This document shows positions 8,740 to 17,385 of a stretch of 64,000 nucleotides of DNA, piece by piece. Location: assembly GCF_000166135.1 (NCBI RefSeq), contig NC_014666.1, positions 6,386,001 to 6,450,000 on the forward strand. Direction: 5' to 3'. Below the pieces are notes generated by a model. The model was not told the origin of the DNA and did no database searches. It saw only the letters and a program-made list of their open reading frames with translations. Every line of letters begins with the position of its first letter. The stretch's first letter is position 1. Source of the stretch: Pseudofrankia inefficax. GTDB lineage: Bacteria; Actinomycetota; Actinomycetes; Frankiales; Frankiaceae. The translations under genes and the position numbers were made by a program.

Positions 8740-9200
8740 CCGGTTTCCTCCCACTGGCTGCCGTCTGAGCATGGCCCGCCGCCGAGAGCCAGGGGCGCCG
8801 GCCCGGCCTGACGGCGTGGTCCCGGCCCACGCTCCCGCCCGGCGGGCGGATGGGGCAACCGATCGGGTGCTCGGCCGTGGTGTGACATCCGCGACGCCCG
8901 CGCCACCGACGGGCTCGGGTCAGGAGTCGACGCAGGGCGACGCGAACCAGTCGCACGCGGCGCAGCACCCCGGAGAACGGGCCTCCGGGGCCGGCATGCC
9001 GCTGAGCGCACCGATGGAGGCCGAACGCGCCACTCCGACCGGGTAACGGCGAAGCGCGGTGTGTCGCGCCCGAACCGCCGAACGTTGACTACCTAGCGCA
9101 ATCAATCGCTACTCTGCGTATACGGTCGCGGCGTTCAGGAGTAAGACGGGCCTACGGATGGCCAACCAGAGTCATCCGGCCCGGGACGAAGGGATGATCT
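8740..9200. other. Intergenic region, 461 bp
   Basis: No gene is supported. Open frames here have Arg/Pro-rich, non-protein-like translations. The region separates the divergent oxidoreductase and glycosidase genes. A possible promoter lies near its right end. Confidence 0.4.
9085..9115 (+). promoter_or_regulatory. Possible sigma-70-type promoter for the GH26-like gene
   Basis: TTGACT (9085-9090) and TACTCT (9110-9115) are separated by 19 bp, in a locally AT-richer stretch about 90 bp before the glycosidase start. Spacing is longer than ideal, so this is tentative. Confidence 0.35.
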
Positions 9201-11528
9201 GTGCCCCTGGGAGCCGCCGGCGAGCCGACCGAACCCACCTCTGCGCCGGTCTCGGCCGGCGGCCAGGTGGCCAGACGGGGGGGACCGCCGGTGCCTGCGG
9301 GGAGACACCGCCGCCGGGCCCGCGACCCGATCCTGGCCTGGCTGGGCGCCCCTGCCGCCGACGCGGCCGCCCCAGGCCCCGCCGCCCGCGCGGCGCGACG
9401 CCGGCCGCGGCCGGGGTCGCGACTGCGGCCACGCCTCACCAGCCTGGCCGTCCTGACCGTCGCGCTGGTGCTCGGCGCGGTCGTGACCCCGAACGCCGTC
9501 TACGCCGCCTCACCCGGGATCCCCGGTTCGGATGTGGACCCGAGCACCCTGCCCGGAGTCCTGCGCAGCGCGGCGCCGCCGCCGACGATGACCGGGATCA
9601 GCCAGGTCCCGATCCTGACGACCACCGCGCCGGCCACCGAGCCACTCGCCGACGCCGACCTCCAGCACACGATGATCCAGACCGGCGGGATCACCCCGCT
9701 CGCCGCCACCCAGTCGGCCGTCATCGAGGACACCAACGTCGGGGCCGGCGTCGGGCGGGTCAGCTACGGCGGGAACTGGACCGTCTGCGGCGGCTGCGTG
9801 CCGTCAAGCCCGAACCGTTCGTTCGAGTACTCGCTGGCCGCCGGTGACACCGCCACCGTCCAGTTCACCGGCACCCAGGTCAGGATCTACGGCGTCAAGG
9901 AGCGGGCCGGCGGCCTCGCCAGCGTGCAGGTCGACAACGGGGCGACCACCAACGTCGACACCTACGCCCCCAACTCCAGCAACGCGCTGCTCTACGACTC
10001 GGGAACGCTCCCGAACGGCGTCCACACGGCGGTCCTGACCAACCTCGGGCAGCGCAACGCCGCCTCGGCCGCGTTCGCCGTCTCGTTCGACCGCGCGGAG
10101 ATCTTCACCGACCCGGGCTCGGGCAGCGGCGGGACCAACCCGCCGCCGACCGGAACCAAGACCACGATCGAGGACACCGCGATCGGCGCGGACAGCAACC
10201 AGGTTGTCTACAACGGGAACTGGACGCTGTGCGGCGGCTGCGTGCCGTCCACGCCGAACAGGTCCTTCCGCTACTCGCTGACCGCCGGCGCCACCACCAC
10301 GATCCGCTGGACCGGGAACCGCATCCTGATCTACGGCGTGAAGGAGCAGGCCGGCGGGCTGGTGACCGTGAGCGTGGACGGCCGGGCGACCGCCACCGTC
10401 GACACCTACGCGCCCACCTCCAGCAACGCGCTGATCTACGACTCGGGCCAGCTGTCATTCGGTGACCACGTCGCGGTCGTGACGAACATCGGCCAGCGCA
10501 ACTCCGCCTCCGCGGCCTTCGCGGTGTCGTTCGACCGCGCCGAGACCTACACCAGCGCGGACACGGGAGGCGGCGGCGGCACGGGCGGGGGCGGCACGGG
10601 CGGCGGCGGCACGGGCGGGGGCAACCGGTCCGGCCAGCCCTGGCTGTCCGGCGCGAACGGCGACCCGCTGATCACCCCGCAGGACGTCGACGGGTTCTGC
10701 TCGTTCCGCGGCAACCTGTGCGACATCGCGCAGGTCTACGTCGCGCGGGACAGCTGGTCCTCGATCGTCCAGCCGTCCTTCGCCGAGACGAACTTCAACG
10801 GCTGGCCGGGCAAGCTCGTCCTGACCGTGCCGCCGTTCCCGGAGGACCACACCTCCAACCTGGCCACCTGCGCGACCGGCGCCTACAACAGCTACTGGCA
10901 GCAGTTCGGCCGGACGCTCAACGCGACCGGGAGGCAGAACTCGATCGTCCGGCTGGCCTGGGAGGCCAACGGCGACTGGTACCCGTGGGCCGGCACGAAC
11001 GCCTCCAACTACATCAACTGCTTCCGCCAGGTCGTCAACGCGATCCGCTCGACCGCGACCACCAGCCCGCTGTTCGACTGGACGATCAACGCCCACTACT
11101 CGCAGAACCCGCCGAGCCACGTCCCGACCGACCTCTACCCCGGCGACCAGTGGGTCGACATCGTGTCGATCGACGCCTACGACCACTTCCCGCCGTCGTT
11201 CACGCTCGACCAGTTCAACGACCAGGCCGAGGCCATGGGCGGCATCACCTGGCTGTACAACTTCGCCCGGGCCCACGGCAAGCTGTTCGGCGTCCCCGAA
11301 TGGGGCGTGGCCTCCGGGTCGGGCGACGACGGCGGCGGCGACAACGCCAGCTACATCCAGTTCATGCGCGACTGGATGGTGGCGCGCGCCGGTCACGGCA
11401 TGTACTACGAGTCGTACTTCAACAACTGCGAGATGGAGAACGTCGGCTCGAACCTCTTCCGGCCGGTCGGCGATCACTGCCTCTACCAGAACACCGCGGC
11501 GGCTACCCGCTACGCGCAGCTGTGGTGA
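9201..11528 (+). CDS. Secreted GH26-like glycosidase with two tandem beta-sandwich modules
   Basis: The 775-residue protein starts at GTG after GAAGGGATGATCT. A 78-residue Arg/Pro-rich N-region precedes a hydrophobic export segment (about 80-101). Residues 172-304 and 321-451 are two copies of one module (EDT..G ... GNWT.CGGCVPS ... IYGVKE.AGGL ... VDTYAP.SSNAL.YDSG ... GQRN.ASAAFAVSFDRAE), a jelly-roll carbohydrate-binding-like fold. A Gly/Thr linker (452-476) leads to the catalytic barrel. The GH26 signature is visible: acid/base Glu588 in LAWEANGDWYPW and nucleophile Glu700 in VPEWGV. GH26 enzymes cleave beta-mannans or related beta-glycans. It ends 26 bp inside the 3' end of the convergent DUF222 gene. 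The long N-region suggests either a later true start or an atypical leader. Confidence 0.86.
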   Translation: MPLGAAGEPTEPTSAPVSAGGQVARRGGPPVPAGRHRRRARDPILAWLGAPAADAAAPGPAARAARRRPRPGSRLRPRLTSLAVLTVALVLGAVVTPNAVYAASPGIPGSDVDPSTLPGVLRSAAPPPTMTGISQVPILTTTAPATEPLADADLQHTMIQTGGITPLAATQSAVIEDTNVGAGVGRVSYGGNWTVCGGCVPSSPNRSFEYSLAAGDTATVQFTGTQVRIYGVKERAGGLASVQVDNGATTNVDTYAPNSSNALLYDSGTLPNGVHTAVLTNLGQRNAASAAFAVSFDRAEIFTDPGSGSGGTNPPPTGTKTTIEDTAIGADSNQVVYNGNWTLCGGCVPSTPNRSFRYSLTAGATTTIRWTGNRILIYGVKEQAGGLVTVSVDGRATATVDTYAPTSSNALIYDSGQLSFGDHVAVVTNIGQRNSASAAFAVSFDRAETYTSADTGGGGGTGGGGTGGGGTGGGNRSGQPWLSGANGDPLITPQDVDGFCSFRGNLCDIAQVYVARDSWSSIVQPSFAETNFNGWPGKLVLTVPPFPEDHTSNLATCATGAYNSYWQQFGRTLNATGRQNSIVRLAWEANGDWYPWAGTNASNYINCFRQVVNAIRSTATTSPLFDWTINAHYSQNPPSHVPTDLYPGDQWVDIVSIDAYDHFPPSFTLDQFNDQAEAMGGITWLYNFARAHGKLFGVPEWGVASGSGDDGGGDNASYIQFMRDWMVARAGHGMYYESYFNNCEMENVGSNLFRPVGDHCLYQNTAAATRYAQLW
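9718..10553 (+). repeat. Intragenic duplication of a ~130-codon module
   Basis: Nucleotides 9718-10112 and 10165-10553 encode two copies of the same domain in the GH26-like protein. Many blocks are identical at protein level, including CGGCVPS, IYGVKE, VDTYAP and AFAVSFDRAE, which indicates an in-frame duplication. Confidence 0.85.
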
Positions 11529-12297
11529 GGTCGGTGACGGCGCGGTAGCACCGCGCCATCACCAGCAAGGCGTCGGCGCGCCGCTGGGCCGGGTTCCTGG
11601 CATCACCCGGCCCAGCGGCGACCCGCGCGGCCAGGCGCAACGCGTCCAGCAGCGTGCGGGCATCGTCGACGGGAACCGTCCCGCAGATCGTCACCCGGCC
11701 GTCCGGGCAGCCGGCGGCACCAGCCGGGACCGTCAGCAGTGACAGCGACCGGGCCCGCCGGGCGGCCTCGGCGTCACCCGCCACCCCGCGAGGGTCGACG
11801 TCGCGCAGCCACCGGTCGACGGCGGCGCGGACCTCGCCCGGGTCGGCCCGGCGGGCGAGCGCCGTGAGCTCCGCCTCGGCCGGCCCGGCCAGCGCGACCA
11901 GCCTGGGGGCCGACGCCGTCGGGATCGTCAGGGCCAGCACGTGGTCAAGCCCCACGTCCCCGCGCCGGAAGGCGTCGGCCAGCACCGGCAGGGCGGCCAG
12001 CGCCCGCGCCGCGACGAGCAGCGCGGCCGCGGCGGCCCACGTCAGCCGGGTCCGCTGGGCAAGCCAGCCGGCCGGTTGCGCGGCGTCGCCGTCGGACCGC
12101 GGCCCGGCGGCTCCCGCCCGGGCGCGCGAGCCGGCCGCGGCGCCGACCGCCCGCACCAGCGCCGCCTGCGCGGCCGCCACGACCCCGACCAGCTGGCCGA
12201 TCAGCTCGGCGGCCGCCTCGGGCGGGAGTGCCGTGGGCTCGATCGCGGCCAGCGCGCGGCGCAGCGCGGCCAGGGAATCCCGCTCCTCCTGGTCCAT
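11503..12297 (-). CDS. DUF222 (13E12-type) protein lacking its HNH domain
   Basis: The 264-residue Ala-rich product resembles the N-terminal DUF222 domain of 13E12 repeat-family proteins: an initial helical segment, WLAQRTRLTWAAAAALLVAARAL, LPVLADAFRRGDVGLDHVLAL and the terminal RRADALLVMAR motif. Family members usually run on for another 100-200 residues into an HNH nuclease; here the chain stops after MARCYRAVTDLTTAARSG. The last 26 bp overlap the convergent glycosidase gene. It is probably a truncated or degenerate copy; the DUF222 core itself is intact. Function of the domain is unknown, and without HNH no nuclease activity is expected. Confidence 0.7.
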   Translation of the reverse strand: MDQEERDSLAALRRALAAIEPTALPPEAAAELIGQLVGVVAAAQAALVRAVGAAAGSRARAGAAGPRSDGDAAQPAGWLAQRTRLTWAAAAALLVAARALAALPVLADAFRRGDVGLDHVLALTIPTASAPRLVALAGPAEAELTALARRADPGEVRAAVDRWLRDVDPRGVAGDAEAARRARSLSLLTVPAGAAGCPDGRVTICGTVPVDDARTLLDALRLAARVAAGPGDARNPAQRRADALLVMARCYRAVTDLTTAARSG

Positions 12298-12398
12298 GTC
12301 ATCGTCCTTCGAGCCCCCGAAGGTCCGGACGGCCGGGCAGCCGCCAACGCGTCCGATCTCGAACGCCTGTTCGATAATAGGTCAGCCTGGGCGCCGCT

Positions 12399-12806
12399 TC
12401 AACCGGCCGTGCCACCGGGTGGCCGCTGCCGGTCGACGAGGACGTCGACGAGATGGTCCAGCTCGGCCGCCGGGTCGGCGGTGACGCCGGTGTGCACGGG
12501 CGACGTCTGCACCACGGTGCTGCGCGGCGCCGTGAGCCAGCGGAACCGCTCCCCCGGCGACATCACGCCGGCCGCGCCCGCCGCCGGACCGCCGACGCAC
12601 ACCTTGTGCAGCGCGTCCAGGTGGGTGCGCACGGCGCCGAGGTCGAGGAACGGGTCCAGCGCGGCGAGCCGGTCGCCGTCCAGGAGGCAGCGCAGCTCCA
12701 GGTAGCCGGCGCCCTGGCACCACAGCAGCACGCCGACGTTCATGCACTCGCCGCGCTCGACCCGCGGCACGACCCGCACCAGCGCGTACTCGAACAGCTC
12801 AGCCAC
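12399..12806 (-). CDS. DUF3037 protein, partner of HipA-like kinase
   Basis: The 135-residue protein begins at GTG after GGGAGGACCGCC and reads FEYALVRVVPRVERGECMNVGVLLWC, the DUF3037 signature. Its start overlaps the last 8 bp of the upstream HipA-like kinase gene, so translation is coupled. DUF3037 and HipA-like kinase genes form a conserved actinobacterial and proteobacterial pair (established association; role unknown). DUF3037 may be a substrate, antitoxin or adaptor for the kinase, but nothing in the sequence decides this. Confidence 0.88.
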   Translation of the reverse strand: MAELFEYALVRVVPRVERGECMNVGVLLWCQGAGYLELRCLLDGDRLAALDPFLDLGAVRTHLDALHKVCVGGPAAGAAGVMSPGERFRWLTAPRSTVVQTSPVHTGVTADPAAELDHLVDVLVDRQRPPGGTAG

Positions 12807-13758
12807 GGCGGTCCTCCCGGGCCCGGGTGAGCGCCGGGCGCAGCCACGCCGGTGGGGCCCGGCGCTCGTCCGCGGCCGCGGCCTCCCGCCGGGCCGCGGC
12901 GACCGTCCCCGGGTGCACCGCCGTCATGGCCTCCAGCCAGGGCCGGTCCCCCGCGACCCGGGCGGTGAGCCAGTCGACGTACCGCCCCGGCTCGACGTCG
13001 AGCCAGCTCGCCTGGACCGCGGCCACCACCGGGGCCAGCAGGTCCGGGCCGACCAGCGGCGCGAGCGCGGCGTCGGCGGCCCGCAGCGCGCCGGCCGGGT
13101 CGTCGCCGAGCGCCGGCAGCAGCACGTGCTCCTCCCAGCGAGGCAGGACCCGCAGGTCGGGTTCCGGGGGCGGCCCGGGCGCGGGGTCCGGCCCGGCCGA
13201 CCTGGCCACCCAGCCGTGGTGGGGGTACAGCGCGGCGCCATGGTCGATGAGCCACAGCCGGCCGCCCCAGACGAGCAGGTTCGGGTTGCGCCACGACCTG
13301 TCGACGTTCAGCGTCAACGCGTCCAGCCAGATCACCCGCGCGGCCAGCCCCGGGTCGACGGTGAACGCGAGCGGGTCGTAGGTGATCGAGCCGGGCAGGT
13401 AGTCGATCCCCAGGTTCGGGCCGGCGCTGGCCCGCAGCAGGTCCTGGATCTCCTGGTCGGGCTCGACCCGGCCGAGCACCGGGTCGACGTCGATGACGAC
13501 GAGCTCGGGCACCGGGAGCCCGAGCGCGCGGCCCAGCTCGCCGACGACCACCTCGGCGACCAGCGCGCGCACGCCCTGCCCCGCGCCGCGGAACTTCACC
13601 ACCCAGGTCCCGAGGTCGTCGGCCTCCATGATCCCGGGCAGGCTGCCGCCCTCTCGCAGCGGCGTGGCGTACCGGATCGCGCGGACCTCTCGCAGCACCA
13701 CCTCTCGCCGCACCTCTGCCACCACCGCTCCGCCAGACCTGGGCCGACGCCGTTCCAC
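12799..13758 (-). CDS. HipA-family kinase-like protein
   Basis: The 319-residue product has the compact HipA-like fold found beside DUF3037. EGGSLPGIMEADDLGTWVVK carries the probable ATP-contacting Lys, VDRSWRNPNLL the catalytic-loop Asp and metal-binding Asn, and LIDHGAALY a DFG-equivalent. It lacks the HipB antitoxin neighbour and the extra N-terminal subdomain of classical HipA. Probable Ser/Thr kinase with unknown target. The reported start is the outermost GTG; family members usually begin near LREVRAIRYATPL, so a GTG at 13698 or 13701 is an alternative. The gene is translationally coupled to DUF3037 downstream. Confidence 0.85.
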   Translation of the reverse strand: MERRRPRSGGAVVAEVRREVVLREVRAIRYATPLREGGSLPGIMEADDLGTWVVKFRGAGQGVRALVAEVVVGELGRALGLPVPELVVIDVDPVLGRVEPDQEIQDLLRASAGPNLGIDYLPGSITYDPLAFTVDPGLAARVIWLDALTLNVDRSWRNPNLLVWGGRLWLIDHGAALYPHHGWVARSAGPDPAPGPPPEPDLRVLPRWEEHVLLPALGDDPAGALRAADAALAPLVGPDLLAPVVAAVQASWLDVEPGRYVDWLTARVAGDRPWLEAMTAVHPGTVAAARREAAAADERRAPPAWLRPALTRAREDRRG

Positions 13759-13848
13759 CGGGCGCGCCAGCCAGGCGGGGGCGGGCCGTGCGGCGGGAAC
13801 CCCGGGCGCAGGTCGCCCACCGAGATCCAGCGTGTTCGGCGTCGAAGA

Positions 13849-14655
13849 TTACCCGGGGGGCAGGCCGGCCGCGATCCGCAGGGCCGGCAGGTCCCGGATC
13901 TTGATGCGCCGGTAGCCCCACTCGATGACCCCGTCCTGGCGCAGCGCGCGCAGCGCCTTGTGCACCGTCGGGTCCTTGGCGCCGACGAGGGCGGCGAGCT
14001 CCCCCTGGGTCAGCGGCATGCCCAGCGCCCGTAGCCCGCCGCCGTCGTCGACGCCGTAGGCGCGGTCCAGCTCGACGAGCACCCGGGCCACCCGGACGGC
14101 CACCGAACAGCCGGCGAACTCGACCCGCCGGCGGATGCTGAACCGGGTCTTCGCGACGATGCTGTGGCTGATCGCCGCCGCCGCGCTCGGGTCGGTGGCC
14201 AGATAGGCGGCGAACTCCTCCGCCCTGATCACCTTGGCCAGCACCTTGCCGACGGCGGTGACGGTCGCGGAGCGCGGCTGGGAGTCGATGCCCGCGAACT
14301 CGCCGACGACGTCACCCCCGTGCCGGACGGCGAGCAGCGCAACGCCCCCGTCCTCGGTCAGCGCCGTCACCTTCGTCCAGCCGCGCAGCAGCACCGCGAC
14401 GAACGTCGTCGGGTCACCCTCCCGCATGATCGGTATTCCGGAGGTGAACTCCCGGAACCCGCCGAGGGCGAGCATGCCCGCCTGCGAGTCCGCCGGCAGC
14501 CGGCCGAGCAGCGTCTGCTCGGGCCAGCGCCGGGCGGACCCGGCCGACCACTGCGCGTGTGCGTCCTGCTCCCCCACGGTGCCCCCAGCCGCCGGCGCGG
14601 AGCACCCCGCCGCCGCGTCGCAGATGTCGGCGCCCGGCCTGCCCGTCGCGCCCAC
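13849..14655 (-). CDS. Crp/Fnr family transcriptional regulator
   Basis: The 268-residue product has a cyclic-nucleotide-binding-like beta-roll (about 47-160): GIPIMREGDPTTFVAVLLRG, HGGDVVGEFAGIDSQPRSATV, then the dimer helix and a winged helix (about 195-250) with PLTQGELAALVGAKDPTVHK as the recognition segment. The glutamate and Arg of the cAMP pocket appear as GEFAGIDSQPRSA, so nucleotide binding is plausible. The first 40 residues are not conserved-looking; a GTG at 14577 with GGGGGCACC upstream may be the true start. It controls unknown promoters. The neighbouring pirin gene is in the same orientation upstream. Confidence 0.88.
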   Translation of the reverse strand: MGATGRPGADICDAAAGCSAPAAGGTVGEQDAHAQWSAGSARRWPEQTLLGRLPADSQAGMLALGGFREFTSGIPIMREGDPTTFVAVLLRGWTKVTALTEDGGVALLAVRHGGDVVGEFAGIDSQPRSATVTAVGKVLAKVIRAEEFAAYLATDPSAAAAISHSIVAKTRFSIRRRVEFAGCSVAVRVARVLVELDRAYGVDDGGGLRALGMPLTQGELAALVGAKDPTVHKALRALRQDGVIEWGYRRIKIRDLPALRIAAGLPPG

Positions 14656-14791
14656 ACAGTCCAGCCATAGTGACCTATTTCTGGAACTTGCACCGGCCGA
14701 TCGGCCAGCCGGAGCGACGGATCACCCGCTCCAGCTGGCCCCTGCGCGCCTCTCCACGCCGGTCGGGGCACCGCCGGCCGGCGTCAGCCGG

Positions 14792-15760
14792 TCAGACGCG
14801 GTGCGGCATGAGGGCGTTGGCCGGGATCACCCCGAGCTTGCCCTTCTGGAAATCCTCGACGGCCTGCTCCAGCTCCTGGCGGGTGTTCATGACGAACGGG
14901 CCGTACTGCGCGACCGGCTCGCGGATCGGCTGGCCGCCCAGCAGCAGGACCTCCAGGTTCGGGGTGTGCGCGTCCTGGTGGGCGCTCGCCGCGAAGACCA
15001 GCCGGTCCCCGGCGCCGAGCACGGCCAGCTGACCGGTCTCGATGGGCGCGTCCTTCGGGCCGATGGTCCCGGCACCGGCGAGCACGTAGGCCAGCGCGTT
15101 GAACTCGGTGTTCCACGGGATGTCGACCCGGGCGCCGGGGCTGACGGTCACGTGCGCGAGCGTGATCGGGGTGTGGGTCGAGCCAGGGCCGCGGTGGCCA
15201 CCGATCTCGCCGGCGATGATCCGCAGCAGCGCGCCGCCGTCCGCGGTGCTCACCAGGCCCGCCTGGCCGCCCTCCAGGTTCTGGTAGCGCGGCGGGGTGA
15301 ACTTGTCCTTGGCCGGCAGGTTGACCCACAGCTGGATGCCGTGGAAGAGGCCGCCGCTCTCGACGAGCGCGGCCGGCGGCGTCTCGATGTGCAGGATGCC
15401 GGCGCCGGCGGTCATCCACTGGGTCGCGCCGTCGGTGATGATCCCGCCGCCGCCGTGCGAGTCCTGATGCTGGAAGGTGCCGTCGATCATGTAGGTGACC
15501 GTCTCGAAGCCCCGATGCGGGTGCCACGGCGTGCCCTTGGGCTCGCCGGGCGCGTACTCGACCTCGCCCATCTGGTCCATGTGGACGAACGGGTCGAGGT
15601 CGGCCTTGCTCACCCCGGCGAAGGCCCGCCGGACCGGGAAGCCCTCGCCCTCGTAGCCGAGAGGAGCAGTAACGATCTTCCGGACGGGGCGCGGGATGTC
15701 TCCGAGCCCCGGCCCGGCAAGCCGAGGCAACGAGACGGTGTCGGCGGTGACGGCGGGCAT
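14792..15760 (-). CDS. Pirin family protein
   Basis: The 322-residue double-cupin protein starts at ATG after GGAGGAAGTCCC. The metal site is visible: HPHRGFETVTYMIDG gives two His, and GILHIETP gives the third His and Glu. Pirins bind Fe(II); some are quercetin 2,3-dioxygenases and others act as redox sensors. The C-terminal cupin ends QYGPFVMNTRQELEQAVEDF, also standard. It is likely a cytosolic iron protein responding to electrophiles or oxidants. An imperfect TTGC-N4-GCAA palindrome lies 16-27 bp upstream of the start and might be its operator. Confidence 0.92.
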   Translation of the reverse strand: MPAVTADTVSLPRLAGPGLGDIPRPVRKIVTAPLGYEGEGFPVRRAFAGVSKADLDPFVHMDQMGEVEYAPGEPKGTPWHPHRGFETVTYMIDGTFQHQDSHGGGGIITDGATQWMTAGAGILHIETPPAALVESGGLFHGIQLWVNLPAKDKFTPPRYQNLEGGQAGLVSTADGGALLRIIAGEIGGHRGPGSTHTPITLAHVTVSPGARVDIPWNTEFNALAYVLAGAGTIGPKDAPIETGQLAVLGAGDRLVFAASAHQDAHTPNLEVLLLGGQPIREPVAQYGPFVMNTRQELEQAVEDFQKGKLGVIPANALMPHRV

Positions 15761-15775
15761 GGGACTTCCTCCTTG

Positions 15776-15787
15776 ATTGCACGCGCA
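15776..15787 (-). promoter_or_regulatory. Possible MarR-type operator upstream of pirin
   Basis: TTGCACGCGCAA is an imperfect palindrome (TTGC-N4-GCAA) located just upstream of the ribosome site of the pirin gene, a spacing that would block transcription or initiation. No MarR gene is present in the window, so this is tentative. Confidence 0.3.
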
Positions 15788-16475
15788 ACTATCGACCACT
15801 GTAACGAAGGTCGGCCCCCCAAGCTTCCGCGTCCCCCGGGGGGCGTTTTCCAGCGAGACGGCCCGGTCCGGCCGATGTCACGGCCGGGGTCGGACGGGCA
15901 CCGGGCCCGGCACGACGACCCCGGCCCGCGGGGCACGGTTCCCTCACTCCGAGTAGCGCCAGAGCACCACGGGACTACGCCGCGTATGGCCAATGCGAGT
16001 GATGACCCGGTCCGCGTCGCTCATGACACGCCGGGACTTTGGTAAACACCGTGTGACGATGGACACCGGATGCTCGACGGAACGCTACCTTCGGGGACGT
16101 GGATCGCCGATGCTCACGGCAAGAGCGGATCATCCAGGAACGCATCCTGGGCGTCAGCCGGCTACGTGGGCGCCAACGCCCCCGTGACAACCGCGGCGGC
16201 GCGCACCTCGCGTCCCGGCCGCCGGACCGTCGCCGGCCTCGCTGACCTGGCCCGCGGCCGTTCTGGTCGCGCCGGACGAAGCCCGCACGGGTTCGCCCGC
16301 GGCACGTTCGGGCCAGTCAGCCCGAGCGCCCGGCCACGCCCCGGAACGGGGCCGGGCCGGCTCGAAACCCTGTTGTCGCTCCGGCCGTTCCGCCCGGTAC
16401 TATGGCGAAGCCCAGTCAGGACGGTCTTGCGCCGCCCCGCATCGGGCCGCCTTCACCGGTACTCCGGCGAGGCAT
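15788..16475. other. Intergenic region, ~690 bp, between pirin and tRNA-His
   Basis: No convincing gene was found. An open plus-strand frame at 16070-16486 has no ribosome site, runs into the tRNA and gives an Arg/Pro/Ser-rich product. The right end probably holds the tRNA promoter. The remainder shows no recognisable structure. Confidence 0.4.
16373..16403 (+). promoter_or_regulatory. Possible promoter of tRNA-His
   Basis: TTGTCG (16373-16378) and TACTAT (16398-16403), 19 bp apart, lie about 70 bp upstream of the tRNA. The TACTAT hexamer is a good -10 match; the -35 is weak. Confidence 0.4.
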
Positions 16476-16552
16476 GGTGGGTGTAGCTCAGCTGGTAGAG
16501 CACCGGGTTGTGGTCCCGGTGGCCGCGGGTTCAAGTCCCGTCACCCACCCCA
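16476..16552 (+). tRNA. tRNA-His (anticodon GUG)
   Basis: Acceptor GTGGGTG pairs with CACCCAC, and an extra 5' G at 16476 faces C73, the histidine identity pair. The D-arm is GCTC/GAGC, the anticodon loop TTGTGGT carries GTG, the T-arm reads GGTTCAAGTCC and CCA is encoded. It sits directly beside the oligoribonuclease gene, an arrangement also seen in Streptomyces. Confidence 0.97.
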
Positions 16553-16623
16553 GTTCAGCGGGCAACAGGCCGGCCGCGAGGAAGCCCTCGCGAGGCCGGC
16601 CACCGCCGCCGCTCCCAGGAAGA

Positions 16624-17304
16624 TCAGTCCGCCGTCGGGCCCGCGGTCGCGGGCGCCGCGTCGGGGGCGCTGCCGTTGTCCGATGGTGCCGCCGCCAGCT
16701 CGGCGTCGGACTCGGCCCGAATCTCGGTGGCCGCCGCGCGCGCCTCGTCGGTCGTGGGACCGGGCGCGCCGACGAAGACAGTGCGGCGGTAGTAGCGCAG
16801 CTCCTCGATGCTCTCGCGGATGTCGGCGAGGGCACGGTGGCCGCCACGCTTGGCGGGGGCGGCGTAGTAGGCACGCGGGTACCAGCGGCGAGCCAGCTCC
16901 TTGACCGACGACACGTCGATCATCCGATAGTGCAGGTAGCTGTCCAGCTCAGGCATGTAGCGGGCGAGGAACGTGCGGTCGGTGGCGATCGAGTTCCCGC
17001 ACAGCGGCGCCCGCCGGTTCTCCGGGACGAGGGTGCGCACGTAGGCGAGCACCTGCTGCTCGGCCTCGGCGACGGTGAGTGTCGAGGCGCGGACCGCCTC
17101 GGTCAGCCCCGAGGTCGCGTGCATGTCCCTGACCACCGGCACCATCGTCTCAAGGACCGGGTCCGGCGCGGAGATGACCAGGTCGACCCCGTCGCCGACG
17201 ACGTTGAGCTCCCCGTCGGTCACCAGGCAGGCGACCTCCAGCAGCACGTCCGAGGCCGGGTCGAGGCCCGTCATCTCACAGTCGATCCACACCAGGCGGT
17301 CCAT
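16624..17304 (-). CDS. orn: Oligoribonuclease
   Basis: The 226-residue protein is a DEDDh 3'-5' exonuclease that degrades 2-5 nt RNAs and pGpG to mononucleotides. Motifs are [14 protein letters not shown] (Exo I), [12 protein letters not shown] (Exo II) and [11 protein letters not shown] (Exo III), with the catalytic His and Asp. The family is about 180-200 residues; this copy has an extra 45-residue Ala/Pro/Asp-rich C-terminal tail. The start is placed at MDRLVW, as in the family; a GTG 12 codons upstream has a better ribosome-like stretch (GGTGGGGG) and remains possible. Convergent with tRNA-His. Confidence 0.93.
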   Translation of the reverse strand: MDRLVWIDCEMTGLDPASDVLLEVACLVTDGELNVVGDGVDLVISAPDPVLETMVPVVRDMHATSGLTEAVRASTLTVAEAEQQVLAYVRTLVPENRRAPLCGNSIATDRTFLARYMPELDSYLHYRMIDVSSVKELARRWYPRAYYAAPAKRGGHRALADIRESIEELRYYRRTVFVGAPGPTTDEARAAATEIRAESDAELAAAPSDNGSAPDAAPATAGPTAD

Positions 17305-17385
17305 CTGTCTGACACTAGGGTTTCCCCGCGTCAGCGTCACGCGGCCCCCACCTGACGGCCACCCTGACGGGCCAGTCCGGGCCGG

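Noticed and set aside
12740-14034. Long frames antisense to or overlapping the HipA-like and DUF3037 genes
   Set aside because: Arg/Pro-rich translation without motifs, whereas the minus-strand pair has family signatures.
16070-16486. Plus-strand frame of 138 codons before tRNA-His
   Set aside because: It runs into the tRNA, has no ribosome site and a Ser/Arg/Pro-rich translation.
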